64,000 nucleotides of DNA. Origin: Pseudomonadota bacterium (GTDB taxonomy: Bacteria > Pseudomonadota > Alphaproteobacteria > UBA8366). Positions within the stretch are counted from its first letter, which is position 1; every line of letters begins with the position of its first letter. Below, in pieces: positions 8,709 to 19,300 of the stretch. The stretch spans positions 278,574 to 342,573 of the forward strand of contig JAYZAS010000001.1 in the NCBI GenBank assembly GCA_036339585.1, read 5' to 3'. The notes beneath the pieces are model-generated. The model was not told the DNA's origin. It was given only the letters and a program-made list of their open reading frames with translations, and searched no databases. Made by a program: the position numbers and the translations under genes.

Positions 8709-10901
8709 TTAGGCAACTTGCGCTCCAGCAAGATGTGTAACCTGAAACTGCTCTACGTGTTTAAGTGCTTTCAGAGCTATTGCAATGTTGCTAAGCTCGG
8801 CAAAAACAGGAATGCCGACACCCAAGGCCATCTCCGTGTATTTTGTCTTGCTCGCCTCCACATCAGGGTTTCCGTCAGAACGGAGGGCCAAAAGAAAATG
8901 GGATTGCCCGGGGTATTTCTTCTGGATTCGAAGTGCTGCGCCGATTAGATTTTCAAGCGGGTCAATCGGCCCACGCCCTACAAAAGCAGCCAGATTCAGA
9001 TGCATCGCGACCGCATCCGGCTTAAAATTTGTATAAACGGCGTCCAGAACTTTTTCTGCAATAAGACCATCGTCCTGTTGCAACGTACCAACCGGCGCAT
9101 CCACAGGGTTTGCAATTGAGGTGCCTGGCGGCATTTGTAAATCTGCCAGTGCCTTGATCGTATCCGCCTCAAATGGCTCTACCGATAAACTATGCCGAGC
9201 AAAATAATCGGTAGCCAGAACGCTGGTGCCGCCGCCATTGCCAAACATCGCGATACGATTAGTTGGACGTTCACTTCGTGGAGAAAGTACCTGTAATGCC
9301 ATTAAACAATCAAGGAAGTCATCTAATGTTTCAGCAAGTACACACCCGGTTTGTCGTTCCAAAGCTTCCCATACCTGTTCATTGCCAGCGAGTGAACCAG
9401 TATGTGAAGCCGCAGCTTTACGGCCCTCCTCGGTTCGTCCACCCTTTAGAACCACAATCGGCTTTTTACCTTTTGCCCGATTAAGCAGTTCAAAAAAACG
9501 ACGTCCATCCTGCACACCCTCTAAGTAGAGGCCAATCACCCTCGTTTGTTCATCGGCAAGGTAAAACTCTAATATATCATTTGGATTAATGTCAGCGCAA
9601 TTTCCAACAGTTACGAGTCCACTGTAAGAAATTCCGCGCATTTGACCACGTTTAACTATATCAGTCCCAAGACCTCCCGACTGACTTATTACCCCAACAT
9701 TCCCGAGGGTGCGCGGCGCGTTTTCAGGGAAAGTAAGACCTCCTCGCGGCGAATAGGTACCTAGACAATTTGGCCCAATTGCCCGACATCCACCAGAGCG
9801 CGCTGACTCAACTAGTTCCGTTTGTAACGCTACACCCTCTTCAACTTCACCAAATCCGCTAGATATTACCTGTGCATAGGCAACTCGCCCATTTGCAGCC
9901 TCTATCAATGGTGGCACAGCGCCAGAACTTATTGCGATATATGCATAGTCAACGGGGTCCGGTGTCTCGCCGAGTGATGGATATGCTTTCAAACCGTCAA
10001 CCTCCGAAGCTTTTGGATGAATGGGATAGATACTTCCCTTGTAACCAAACTCCGTGACCCGTCGGATAAAAGTGTTGGCTATTGTATGTCCGGTGGCCGA
10101 TGCGCCAATGACCGCGATAGTCTTCGGGTTAAAAAGCGGCTCGAACCTTTTTAGGACGCTCTTATCGGGAAGTGGCTCCTGTGCGGGCCTGGCTGCAGGT
10201 GTGTCAGCAAGAATAAATCTGGCATCTACGGCAACGGCACCACTGTTAGAAACTATTAACGGGTTGATATCTGCCTCAGCTATATCATCCGCCAATTCAA
10301 CTAACAAGCCGCCAGCTCCACCCATTTTCATCATCACATCAATAATAGCATCTCGATCTGCTGGCGATCGACCACGCGCACCATCTAAAAGGGCTCTGCC
10401 TTTCAATTCGTTAAGCATTTCTGTCGCATCGGATCGATTGATCGGACACACCCGAAATGTTACATCGGACAACACTTCAACGAAAATACCGCCGAGACCA
10501 ACCATAATCAGCGGGCCAAACTGGGGGTCTCGCACTCCGCCTACAACCACCTCTTGTCCGGTAGGCGCCATCTCTTCAACAAGATAGCCTTCCACCGTAG
10601 CTTGAGCTATCGAAGGCTTCTGCGCCATTTCAGTAATTGCAGCTTTAACTTCTTCCGAGTCCTGCAGCCCAACCGCAACCCCCCCAGCGTCGCTCTTATG
10701 CAAAATATCAGGGGACACCACTTTTGCCACAAGCGGAAACTTGAAACCCTTTAATGCATCTGTGACTTTCCCAACATCACTGACCACAGTACTCTTCGGC
10801 ACTGAAATACCATATTCTGAAAGCAACTTCTTGCCGTTCCCTTCGTCCAGCGCCGCTTGGCCGGTATCCCTTGCTTTCTTAATTATTTCTGTATTTTTCA
10901 T
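8709..10901 (-). CDS. NDP-forming acyl-CoA (acetate-CoA ligase type) synthetase, fused alpha and beta
   Basis: A 730-residue single-chain Acd/ACS-type enzyme. Residues 1-235 are the ATP-grasp (beta) part ('FPLVAKVVSPDILHKSDAGG'). From about 250 comes the CoA-binding Rossmann domain ('NPKTIAVIGASATG'), then succinyl-CoA-ligase-like domains with 'GPNCLGTYSPRGG', 'GVISQSGGLG' and 'AAASHTGSLAG', whose His is the phosphorylated residue in this family. The beta-alpha order differs from enzymes that carry the CoA-binding domain first. The reaction is acyl-CoA + ADP + Pi with acid + ATP + CoA. It is the last gene of the minus-strand run and lies 7 nt after the carboxyltransferase gene, suggesting work on the same acyl-CoA pool; the acyl group is unknown. 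Confidence 0.9.
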   Translation of the reverse strand: MKNTEIIKKARDTGQAALDEGNGKKLLSEYGISVPKSTVVSDVGKVTDALKGFKFPLVAKVVSPDILHKSDAGGVAVGLQDSEEVKAAITEMAQKPSIAQATVEGYLVEEMAPTGQEVVVGGVRDPQFGPLIMVGLGGIFVEVLSDVTFRVCPINRSDATEMLNELKGRALLDGARGRSPADRDAIIDVMMKMGGAGGLLVELADDIAEADINPLIVSNSGAVAVDARFILADTPAARPAQEPLPDKSVLKRFEPLFNPKTIAVIGASATGHTIANTFIRRVTEFGYKGSIYPIHPKASEVDGLKAYPSLGETPDPVDYAYIAISSGAVPPLIEAANGRVAYAQVISSGFGEVEEGVALQTELVESARSGGCRAIGPNCLGTYSPRGGLTFPENAPRTLGNVGVISQSGGLGTDIVKRGQMRGISYSGLVTVGNCADINPNDILEFYLADEQTRVIGLYLEGVQDGRRFFELLNRAKGKKPIVVLKGGRTEEGRKAAASHTGSLAGNEQVWEALERQTGCVLAETLDDFLDCLMALQVLSPRSERPTNRIAMFGNGGGTSVLATDYFARHSLSVEPFEADTIKALADLQMPPGTSIANPVDAPVGTLQQDDGLIAEKVLDAVYTNFKPDAVAMHLNLAAFVGRGPIDPLENLIGAALRIQKKYPGQSHFLLALRSDGNPDVEASKTKYTEMALGVGIPVFAELSNIAIALKALKHVEQFQVTHLAGAQVA

Positions 10902-10908
10902 TTTTTCC

Positions 10909-12459
10909 TCAGTAACTAGTTGGCCAGGTGCGCATCAGATGCTCTCCGACCCCATTAGTCTTACGCAATTGGTATACATCAAGCATTCTTATCAAATAGT
11001 CCCTAGTCTCCTCAGGTTTGATAATATCCTGCACAGCAAAGATTGATGCCATATCCCATGGTTCTATATCCTGCTGAATTTCCGACAGTGCCTCGTTGTA
11101 ACCATCATCACCATCCTCAACCCCATGCACTATTCGCGTTGCGAAACGAGGGTCCATGAAACTTACCTCAGCACTTGGCCATGCGACGAGGTCATCAGAA
11201 TGCCGGCCGCCGCCCATAGCCACATAAGCACGACCATAACTCTTGCGCATGATGACAGTCAGAGTAGGCACAGTAAGGAGACATGTAGAGTTCATAAAAT
11301 TCATTATTCTTCCAGGTGCTCGCTTCTTTTCTGCCTCAACACCGATAATGAAACCTGGCGTATCTACTAATTTAATGATTGGAATGTTAAAGCTGTCACA
11401 CATAACTTGGAAATCAGTACACTTCTCGCATGCATCTGTATCCATTGCACCGCCACGATGCAGAGGGTTGTTCGCAATCACACCAACAGTTTGGCCTCCT
11501 AAACGAGCTAAGCACGTAACGACGGCCTTACCAAAGCGGCGTTTCATCTCGAAAACACTATCTTTGTCTACGATGGCATCAATAATCTTATGGACATCAT
11601 ACACTTGGCTCCGCTTATCCGGTATAATATCCGCGATATTTTTCATTTCTGACCCTGAGCCTTTGGTCACAGCTTCTTTTGGTGGTGCCTCCATGTTGTG
11701 TGCGGGCATGTAACTCAGGAATTTTTTTATAGAATCTAATGCTTCCTCATCTGTATCCACCACCAGATCAATAAGTCCAGTTGTATCAGCGTGAAGTCTC
11801 CAACCACCAAGCTCTTCGAGATCAACCTCGGCGTGTATAGCCATCGATATTAACCGTGGACTTGAAACAGCCATAGTCGAGCCCTTACGCATAACCGCAA
11901 AATCAGAACAACATGAAAGCCATGCGGAAGAACCAAACGAATAACCTAGTGCTGCAGCACACCATGGCGTATCTCTCATTCGCTGAAATTGTGTGATGTC
12001 GTTACCGAGTAGGGCTCCCATACCCTTCGAACCCATAGCATCGGGTAACCGCGCGCCAGTCGATTCGCCAATAAAAATGACTGGCATACCACATTCAGTG
12101 GCATATTTGCGGACATGACCTACTTTTTTTGAGTTTGTGGCGCTGGTAGATGAGCCCTTAACCGTAAAATCATTAACACTCACTGCAACTTCACGGCCGT
12201 CGACTTTTCCAAACCCCGTTACTTTTCCATCTGCCGGGGTTTTCCCTTTATCAGAGGGGTTTACGCTTGCTTCACCTAACAGGCCAGTTTCAATAAAGGT
12301 TCCGTCGTCCAGCAAATATTCCATTCGCTCACGCGCGTGCATGACACCTTGTTGTTTACGTTTAGCAAGCTTTTCAGGCCCTCCCATACCCAATGCTTTT
12401 TTTCTTCGGCTCACCAAGTCCTTTGTCAGCTCACCTAAGCTTTTTTCTGAAACGCCCAT
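10909..12459 (-). CDS. Acyl-CoA carboxylase carboxyltransferase subunit (PccB/MMD-alpha-like)
   Basis: A 516-residue carboxyltransferase with two crotonase-like halves: 'ARERMEYLLDDGTFIE', 'DGKVTGFGKVDGREVAV', 'SGNTGARLP'-like 'GESTGARLPDAMG', and in the second half 'GVIANNPLHRGGAMD' and 'VDTPGFIIGVEAEKK'. This is the biotin-carboxyl to acyl-CoA transferase module of propionyl-, methylcrotonyl- or geranyl-CoA carboxylases and of methylmalonyl-CoA decarboxylase. No biotin carboxylase or BCCP gene lies beside it, so its partner must be elsewhere. GGGGGG precedes the ATG at 12459. It is placed between an SDR and an acyl-CoA synthetase in the same run. Confidence 0.88.
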   Translation of the reverse strand: MGVSEKSLGELTKDLVSRRKKALGMGGPEKLAKRKQQGVMHARERMEYLLDDGTFIETGLLGEASVNPSDKGKTPADGKVTGFGKVDGREVAVSVNDFTVKGSSTSATNSKKVGHVRKYATECGMPVIFIGESTGARLPDAMGSKGMGALLGNDITQFQRMRDTPWCAAALGYSFGSSAWLSCCSDFAVMRKGSTMAVSSPRLISMAIHAEVDLEELGGWRLHADTTGLIDLVVDTDEEALDSIKKFLSYMPAHNMEAPPKEAVTKGSGSEMKNIADIIPDKRSQVYDVHKIIDAIVDKDSVFEMKRRFGKAVVTCLARLGGQTVGVIANNPLHRGGAMDTDACEKCTDFQVMCDSFNIPIIKLVDTPGFIIGVEAEKKRAPGRIMNFMNSTCLLTVPTLTVIMRKSYGRAYVAMGGGRHSDDLVAWPSAEVSFMDPRFATRIVHGVEDGDDGYNEALSEIQQDIEPWDMASIFAVQDIIKPEETRDYLIRMLDVYQLRKTNGVGEHLMRTWPTSY

Positions 12460-12544
12460 TTTATACCCCCCAATTCCGCACTTTTTTAGTTACCGATAGA
12501 TAATGCAATGGATTGAAAACCGCCACCGTGTACTTTGAACATTT

Positions 12545-13303
12545 TTACGGAAGATAAAGCCCGCCATTTACATGAATCGTTTGTCCGGTTATGTAAGATG
12601 CCTCCGGTGTACAAAGATAGCGTATCATACTCGCTGGCTCTTTTGGACTACCCTCGCGTCCCCATAAGGGCGTGCTTCCTGAGGGATGTTGAATGCGGGT
12701 ATCGCGAGAAGTACCCTGCTTCGTGTTTATATTACCCGGAACCACACAGTTAACGCGAATGCCAAAGGGTGCAAGTTCTACCGCAAGTCCTTTAGAAAAG
12801 CCAATCACACCTGCCTTTGCTGCTGTTACATGACAGCGTTCAACATGCCCTTGATGTGCCGAAACACCACCCATATTAATTATAGCTCCGCCCCCAGCCG
12901 CTTTTATGTGCGGGACCGCTGCATGAGTGCAAAGAAAAGCCCCCTCTAATATAACTTTATGTGCATCTCTCCATCTTTCTAATGTCATGTCCTGAAACGC
13001 AAAATGCCGCCGTACTGCGGCACTATTTACAAGACAATCGAGACGCCCTAGGTTTTTTACAGTGTCTGCTACAAATTTACGAACTTGCTTTTCGTCTCGT
13101 ACATCCATCAAACGATGGAAACAACGAGACCCACAAATGTCGACCAGTTGGGCAGTCTCGTCTAGCCCATCCTTATTTTGTAATGTGCAGATAGAAACAT
13201 CTGCACCTTCCTCAGCCATCATTACGGCTGCTTCCCGGGCGATATTGTTAGCCGCGCCCGTTATCATCACTACTTTTCCTCGGAGTTTTCCCTCTTTCTT
13301 CAT
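12545..13303 (-). CDS. Divergent SDR-family protein lacking canonical motifs
   Basis: 252 residues with clear SDR length and order: 'GKVVMITGAANNIAREAA' near the N-terminus, 'LDCLVNSAAVRRHF', a Ser in 'IINMGGVSAHQG', and the C-terminal 'FGIRVNCVVPGNINT' and 'YITGQTIHVNGG'. Two hallmarks are altered. The TGxxxGxG cofactor loop reads TGAANNIA, lacking both later glycines, and the active-site YxxxK is replaced by V-T-A-A-K, with His one place before. The protein may bind nucleotide poorly, or may have a non-dehydrogenase role. ATG start at 13303, 13 nt after the nitroreductase stop. Fold is sure; oxidoreductase activity is doubtful. Confidence 0.8.
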   Translation of the reverse strand: MKKEGKLRGKVVMITGAANNIAREAAVMMAEEGADVSICTLQNKDGLDETAQLVDICGSRCFHRLMDVRDEKQVRKFVADTVKNLGRLDCLVNSAAVRRHFAFQDMTLERWRDAHKVILEGAFLCTHAAVPHIKAAGGGAIINMGGVSAHQGHVERCHVTAAKAGVIGFSKGLAVELAPFGIRVNCVVPGNINTKQGTSRDTRIQHPSGSTPLWGREGSPKEPASMIRYLCTPEASYITGQTIHVNGGLYLP

Positions 13304-13315
13304 AATCGTTATTAC

Positions 13316-14152
13316 CTATTCGAGTTCATAACCATGTTTCCTCAAAAATTTTGAGAATTCAGGTCGCTCGGGCAACGAGAGTTGACGAGTTACATTCTCC
13401 GACCATGAACAAAAATCACTAACTCCATAAATATCCACATGTCGTTGTTTTTCAGCTGCTATCGGTTCTCTTTTATGTCGACGCTTATCATACGTGCTCA
13501 CCAGCTTGGCTAGATCCTCATCAGAATATTTGTCCCAATGAACAACCACATCTTGAGGTAACCGCATCGAAATACGTGGCTTCGGATATTTTGGCCAACC
13601 CAACGCCAGACCTGCGATTGGAAAAACGCCTGAAGGAATTGAAAGAATTTTTGTTACGGAACTCAAATCATTTCTTATTTGACTGATTGGACAACAGCCG
13701 AGCCCTACACCCTCAGCAGCACATATGAAGCACTGCATTGCTAAAGCCGCATCAACAACTCCATTCATAAAAGTATCAAGATTATTATTCTGATGTTTGT
13801 GCCCACGCAATTTAGCCAATTTCTGATTGCGCCTCATGTCTGCACACCAAGCCATAAAGACCGTTGCATTCGTCGGCCAAGTAAGGCCGCTATTCAATTT
13901 TCCTAATTTTACAAGCCGATTTTTTTCTGTAACGACAATGACGGAATATTGCTGGAGGTCTGATTTGGTCGGCGCTGATTGCGCGCATGCCATTAGAGTT
14001 TTCAGCATACTGACATTTACCGGTTTATCGGTAAAATGTCGTTGAGATCCTCTTCCCAAAATTTTTCTCAAAATATCTGAGGACTCTATTTCGATGCCAA
14101 AGTCGACCTCAATCCCGTATCTGTCGGCTAGCAATTGGTTTGTAGACTTCAT
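13316..14152 (-). CDS. Nitroreductase-family flavoprotein (NfsA/FRP-like)
   Basis: About 278 residues with the FMN-dependent nitroreductase order: 'GSQRHFTDKPVNVSML' (phosphate-binding Arg/Ser), 'ACAQSAPTKSDLQQYSVIVV', 'AALAMQCFICAAEGVGLGCCPI' and 'VFPIAGLALGWP'. The last blocks resemble NfsA/flavin reductase P. It has none of the BluB pattern, though it lies directly after cobQ. Start: the ATG at 14152 matches the family beginning 'NQLLADRYG'; the alternative ATG at 14206 would overlap cobQ by 14 nt. Substrate is not predictable (quinones, nitro compounds or flavin). Confidence 0.82.
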   Translation of the reverse strand: MKSTNQLLADRYGIEVDFGIEIESSDILRKILGRGSQRHFTDKPVNVSMLKTLMACAQSAPTKSDLQQYSVIVVTEKNRLVKLGKLNSGLTWPTNATVFMAWCADMRRNQKLAKLRGHKHQNNNLDTFMNGVVDAALAMQCFICAAEGVGLGCCPISQIRNDLSSVTKILSIPSGVFPIAGLALGWPKYPKPRISMRLPQDVVVHWDKYSDEDLAKLVSTYDKRRHKREPIAAEKQRHVDIYGVSDFCSWSENVTRQLSLPERPEFSKFLRKHGYELE

Positions 14153-14192
14153 TGTTCGTTGATTACCTTTTAACTGTAGAGTGTTCTTTGGA

Positions 14193-15686
14193 TTAAACAG
14201 TTTCATTTATATCAAGGCTGGCTAAATCTGCGATGGCAGGGATGTCCAGGTGTTTTTCCAAGTGCTCAGCCAATCCATCTAACGTTGCCTCCACCACATT
14301 TTCAAAATTAACATTCCCACGATCCTGTCCAGTAATTTGCGATAAAAGATGGCTTCGGTAGATATCATTATTGAATAAGCCATGTAGGTAGCAACCCATA
14401 ACTCGCCCTAGTGAGCATATAGAACCTCCATCTAGCTGCTCACCGGGTAGAGCTAACAACATTGGGTGAGAAGTGCCTGGTCCATTTGTTTGTCCCATAT
14501 GCATCTCATACCCAGAGATTATGTGATTGCCGTCTGCAGTGGTTCCCTTTGCTGGTAGTAGTGTCTTATCGCCTGCGATAATCGTTTCAACATCGAGATA
14601 ACCAAGCCCCTTGCTTGTTCCAGCTGGGCCCTCCACGCCATCAGGGTCAACGATCTTTTTTCCTAGCATCTGATATCCGCCACAAATGCCAATAACCCAA
14701 CCTCCTCTACGAACATGGGCATCAATATCGACGTCCCAGCGCTCCTTGTATACGAGTTCGAGATCGGAACGGGTTGATTTTGAACCCGGCAGTACGATTA
14801 GGTCTGCGTCGCCGGGCAGCGCATCTCCTGGGCTTACAAATTCCACAGAAACTCTTGGTTCTATGCAAAATGGGTCTAAATCATCAAAATTAGCAATCCG
14901 CGAAAATACAGGCACCGCAATTTTAACCACATACTCGGCCGCTGTCCGCGCAGGCTGTTGAAGTCGAACGGCATCCTCAGCGGGCAATTTTCCCGCTTCC
15001 TTCAAATAAGGCACAACACCAAGACATGACCATCCTGTTCGATTTTCAATCTCAATCGCGCCCTTGTCAAATAGACTCTTATCCCCACGGAATTTGTTGA
15101 TGATAAATCCTACAACACGCTTACGTTCGCTATCGCTAAGAACTTCGTAAGTACCAACTAAGTTTGCGATAACCCCCCCACGCTCAATATCAGCAATTAA
15201 GATGACAGGGGTGTCAGATGCCTCAGCAAAACCCATGTTTGCAATATCGCCATCTCGCAAATTTATTTCGGCTGGGCTGCCTGCCCCCTCCACAACCACA
15301 ACGTCTGCTTGATCTGATAACAAAGAGAAACTTTCCAAAACCGGCCCCAAAAGAGTTGGTTTTATTGACGCATAATCACGTGCTTCAAAATTCCCAATAA
15401 CATGCCCTTGAACCACTAACTGAGCCCCGATTTCAGTTTGAGGCTTGAGCAAAACCGGGTTCATATGCAAAGATGGTGAAACCCCACATGCGCGAGCTTG
15501 CAATGCCTGAGCCCGCCCAATCTCACCGCCATCCAAAGTTACGGCCGCGTTATTTGACATATTTTGAGGTTTGAAGGGACGTACGGTGTATCCTCTCCGC
15601 ATGAGAACACGGCATAACCCCGCCGTAATAATGGATTTACCAACCTCAGAGCCTGTGCCCTGTACCATGAATGCAGGTGCACTCAA
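14193..15686 (-). CDS. cobQ: Cobyric acid synthase (adenosylcobyrinate a,c-diamide amidotransferase)
   Basis: 497 residues with both domains of CobQ/CbiP. The N-terminal dethiobiotin-synthetase-like ATPase has 'VQGTGSEVGKS' and 'FKPQNMSNNAAVT'; the C-terminal class I glutaminase-like domain has 'VIGICGGYQMLGK' (nucleophile Cys) and 'GCYLHGLFNN' (His). It amidates four side chains of the adenosylated corrin ring. The start appears to be TTG at 15686, overlapping the TGA of cobO (TTGA); an ATG lies six codons further on. It belongs to the riboswitch-led cob run. Confidence 0.95.
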   Translation of the reverse strand: MSAPAFMVQGTGSEVGKSIITAGLCRVLMRRGYTVRPFKPQNMSNNAAVTLDGGEIGRAQALQARACGVSPSLHMNPVLLKPQTEIGAQLVVQGHVIGNFEARDYASIKPTLLGPVLESFSLLSDQADVVVVEGAGSPAEINLRDGDIANMGFAEASDTPVILIADIERGGVIANLVGTYEVLSDSERKRVVGFIINKFRGDKSLFDKGAIEIENRTGWSCLGVVPYLKEAGKLPAEDAVRLQQPARTAAEYVVKIAVPVFSRIANFDDLDPFCIEPRVSVEFVSPGDALPGDADLIVLPGSKSTRSDLELVYKERWDVDIDAHVRRGGWVIGICGGYQMLGKKIVDPDGVEGPAGTSKGLGYLDVETIIAGDKTLLPAKGTTADGNHIISGYEMHMGQTNGPGTSHPMLLALPGEQLDGGSICSLGRVMGCYLHGLFNNDIYRSHLLSQITGQDRGNVNFENVVEATLDGLAEHLEKHLDIPAIADLASLDINETV

Positions 15687-16321
15687 AATTCTATGCCTTT
15701 CTGGGCCATCACATTTTGCTCACGAAAGGGATGCTTTATTTGCATCATTTCCGTTACAAGGTCAGCAATCTCTATCAATTCTGGCTTAGCATTACGACCA
15801 GTAACAATGAGATGCAGATCTTTTGGTTTTCGTTTGAGCTCTTTAATCACCTCTTCCAAGGGCAAATAGCTATAGCGCAAAACGATATTGAGCTCATCTA
15901 ACAAGATCATGTCATACTTGGGAGAAGACCCGCGCGCGTCATCTATCATTTTCTTGGAGACTTTCCATGCGGCCTCAGCAGCAGCAATATCGCGAGCCCG
16001 ATCTTGCGTATCCCACGTAAAACCCTCGCCCATTGTGCGTATATCAACTTGCTCGGGAAATTTTTCCAACACATGCCTCTCTCCCGTTTCCCATTTCCCT
16101 TTCACAAATTGAACTACTCCCACACGCATTTGGTTCCCAACGGCTCGCGCAACTAATCCAAATGCCGCAGTAGATTTTCCCTTTCCTTTCCCAGTGTGCA
16201 CAATGAGAAGTCCTTTTTCGACAGTCTTTGTGGCGAGCATTTTGTCACGGACAGCCTTGCGCTTTTTAGACTTTTCATTAGCACGATTATTTAATTCCTC
16301 TTCACTCAGGTGCTTTGGCAT
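15683..16321 (-). CDS. cobO: Cob(I)yrinic acid a,c-diamide adenosyltransferase
   Basis: 212 residues of the CobA/CobO/BtuR family. The P-loop 'HTGKGKGKSTAAFG' lies near residue 45, preceded by a basic N-terminal extension; 'RVGVVQFVKGKWETGE', 'FTWDTQDRA', 'DMILLDELNI' (Walker B) and 'LIVTGRNAKPELIEIADLVTEM' follow. It adenosylates the cobalt of the corrin. The ATG at 16321 is preferred to an upstream TTG; it overlaps the end of cobN by 20 nt and runs into cobQ by 4 nt. Confidence 0.95.
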   Translation of the reverse strand: MPKHLSEEELNNRANEKSKKRKAVRDKMLATKTVEKGLLIVHTGKGKGKSTAAFGLVARAVGNQMRVGVVQFVKGKWETGERHVLEKFPEQVDIRTMGEGFTWDTQDRARDIAAAEAAWKVSKKMIDDARGSSPKYDMILLDELNIVLRYSYLPLEEVIKELKRKPKDLHLIVTGRNAKPELIEIADLVTEMMQIKHPFREQNVMAQKGIEF

Positions 16322-19300
16322 AATATTTATTCCCCTGCCCAACGGCTTTGCTATCGGTTAGAGCCATAAGTGTCGCAGGCGCAGAATTTAATTTTGGCTG
16401 CCATAGGCCCCGATCTAAGGCTTCTAAGAAGCGCTTCGCTATTTCCCCCAGCGCATCAGCGTTCGATCCTTTAAGAAATGTTAGCACTTTGTCATCCTCT
16501 ATATACGCATCAAAAAGGAGATCAAAATGTTTGTCCTTTACAGCGCCGGTGGTTGCAGCAAAAGCAAAAAGGTAGTCCACTGTTGCCGCTATTTCGAAAG
16601 CTCCTTTATATCCATGCCTCATTACCCCAGAAATCCATTTCGGATTTGCCCCTCGGGCACGAATAGTTCGAGCGATTTCCTCATCAAGGGTGCGTATTTT
16701 TAAGTTTTCAGGACGAGAATGATCATTATGGTAAGCGACAGGCTTACTGCCAGAAGTATGCTCAACTGCTGTAATCATGCCTCCTTCGAATTGATAGTAA
16801 TCGTCTGAGTCTAGTAAGTCGTGCTCGCGATTATCCTGGTTATGCAACACCGCCTCAATAGCTTTTAAACGACGTTCAAGCTGGCTCTTGGCTTTAACTC
16901 CGCTCGTTCCGCCGCCGTAGGCATAACTACTCCATGCTATATATGCTTTTGCAAGATCATCCGATTTTTCCCAACCGCACTCGTCAATCAATGCTTGCAA
17001 GCCAGCGCCATATGCGCCGGGCTTGGAGCCAAAAATCCGATAGGCAGAATGTAGGTCAGCAGTCTTGGGGTCAATCCCTATCCGAGTCATTTCTCTTTTT
17101 TCTCTCTTCACGGCAGCCGCAATTGGGTTGTCTTCGGCGTTTTCTTCTAGTTTGGCCACCGCTCTTACCGCTGAGTCGAATAAGTCAATCTGCGCCGGAA
17201 ATGCATCACGAAAAAACCCGGATATACGTAAAGTGACATCAACCCGTGGCCGTCCCAAAACATCAAGCGGCATAATCTCAAAATTAGTCACTCGCCGGGA
17301 TACTGGTTCCCAGACTGGCCGCACCCCTAACAAAGCTAAAGCTTGAGCTATGTCATCACCACCTGTCCTCATATTTGAAGTTCCCCAAACCGACAGCCCA
17401 ACGTGCTTGAGCCATTCCCCATGGTTCTGAGCATGACGCTCCATAATTAGAGCGGCAGATTTCCAGCCCAAGGTCCAAGCTGCCGGCGTAGGAACAGCGC
17501 GCGTATCAACGGAATAAAAATTCCTCCCAGTAGGCAAAACTTCTGGCCTTCCCCTACTCGGCGCTCCCGAGGGGCCCGGCAAAACAAAGTTTCCCCTGAG
17601 TCCGGAAAGTAACCCATAAATTTCAGAATTCCCTGAGGACAAAACTGCTGGCCGCAAAGAGGAATCAATCTCAGCTAGCACTTCCCCCGAAGATTTCCAC
17701 TCTTTTGGTACTTGAGTATTGCCAGAAACTAAACTTGAGGCCAAATCCTCTATGTGCTCTACAAGGTCTCCCTGAGTGCGAATATGTATGCCATCAATCT
17801 TATGCCCATCCCATACTTCACCCATGTTACAATCAAGAGGATCAAAACCCACTAGACCCAAATCATTCGCTAAAGCACGATGCAAAGACTGGCGTTTGGC
17901 GCCCGGAACGCGAGCTAAGGCAACTAGAAGATCGGTCAATTGACGGTCTGTTGGCGCCTTGCCAAAAACATGAAGGCCGTCCCGTATCTGTAATTCTTTA
18001 AGCTCACATAAATAAGCGTCGAGCTTCGAGAGGGCACTCGCCGGCTCCTCATCCAGAGATATTCCGCATTCCTCGGAAATACCAAGTTCTATACTTTTTT
18101 CAATTATTGACTCACCAAGAATATCGCAGCGCCCCGGATCAATGCCTGCTGCATCGAAGTATTCATCGATCAGCTGCTCTAGTTCGGCCAACGGCCCATA
18201 TATTTCTGCACGAGTCAGAGGCGGAGTAAGATGATCAACTATCACAGCTTGCGCCCGACGTTTAGCCTGGGCACCCTCACCTGGATCATTAACTATAAAT
18301 GGATAAAGATGCGGTATTGGTCCGAAAACCGCTTCGGGAAAGCATTCATCGGAAAGTGCTGTGGCCTTTCCCGGAAGCCACTCGAGGTTTCCATGTTTAC
18401 CAAAATGGATTACTGCATGCGCCCCGAAGTGCTCTCGGAGCCAAAAATAAAAAGCGAGATATCCATGTGGAGGTGGCAAATCAGGATCATGGTAGCTGGC
18501 TTTAGGGTCTATATTGTAACCGCGCGCTGGCTGCAACCCTATAACGAGTTTACCACAGTGAAAAACTGGAACAGCGAAACTTTTCTTTTGAGATAAAAAA
18601 AAGGAATCGTTGACTGGATTACCCCATCGTTCTTCTATCTTACATTGCGTCACCGCCGGCAATCTCTCGAATGCTCGAATATAATCCTGCAATGGGAGCA
18701 CAGCTTCTATGTTTCGTCCTAAAACTCCTACGTTTGTCGGTCCAGCTAGCAATTTTGCTATCAGTTGGCTTCCATCCAAATTAGGATCGGCTATATCATA
18801 ACCCGCTTCAGCTAAAATATTGATGACATGGCTGACGCTTGCGGGAGTATCGAGGCCAACTCCATTGCCAATCCGTCCGTCACGGTTGGGATAATTAGCC
18901 AATACAATTGCGATGCGGCGCTCCTTTGTTGGCGTTTTAGAAAGGCGACACCAATTGGCTGCCAATTTAGCGACGAATTGAACACGATCACGCTTTGGCT
19001 CATAGTTGACGGTCGAATGCTCTGTCAGTGGATCGTGTTTAGCTTGATCTTTAAAGGAGATAGCCCTCGTGATTATACGTCCATCAACTTCAGGAAGAGC
19101 AACATTCATGGCGATATCGCGTGGTGACAAACCTTGTGTATTTTTATGCCATGCCTCCTTGGAGCCACCCGAAAGAATAACCTGGAACACGGGGCAATTA
19201 CAGCCTTCCAATGCGGACGACACGTGAGCAGTTCCAGGCGTAGAAGCGGAAAATCCTGTAGTATTGAGAATCACCTGCGGTGGCGCATCAGCAAAGATCT

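Noticed and set aside
10054..10587. 177-aa plus-strand frame
   Set aside because: Antisense shadow of the acyl-CoA synthetase, rich in Ser/Pro/Arg as such shadows are.
13316..14152. Nitroreductase-family gene as BluB (DMB synthase), since it follows cobQ
   Set aside because: The C-terminal blocks and length match NfsA/FRP-like proteins; the BluB-specific pattern is not seen.
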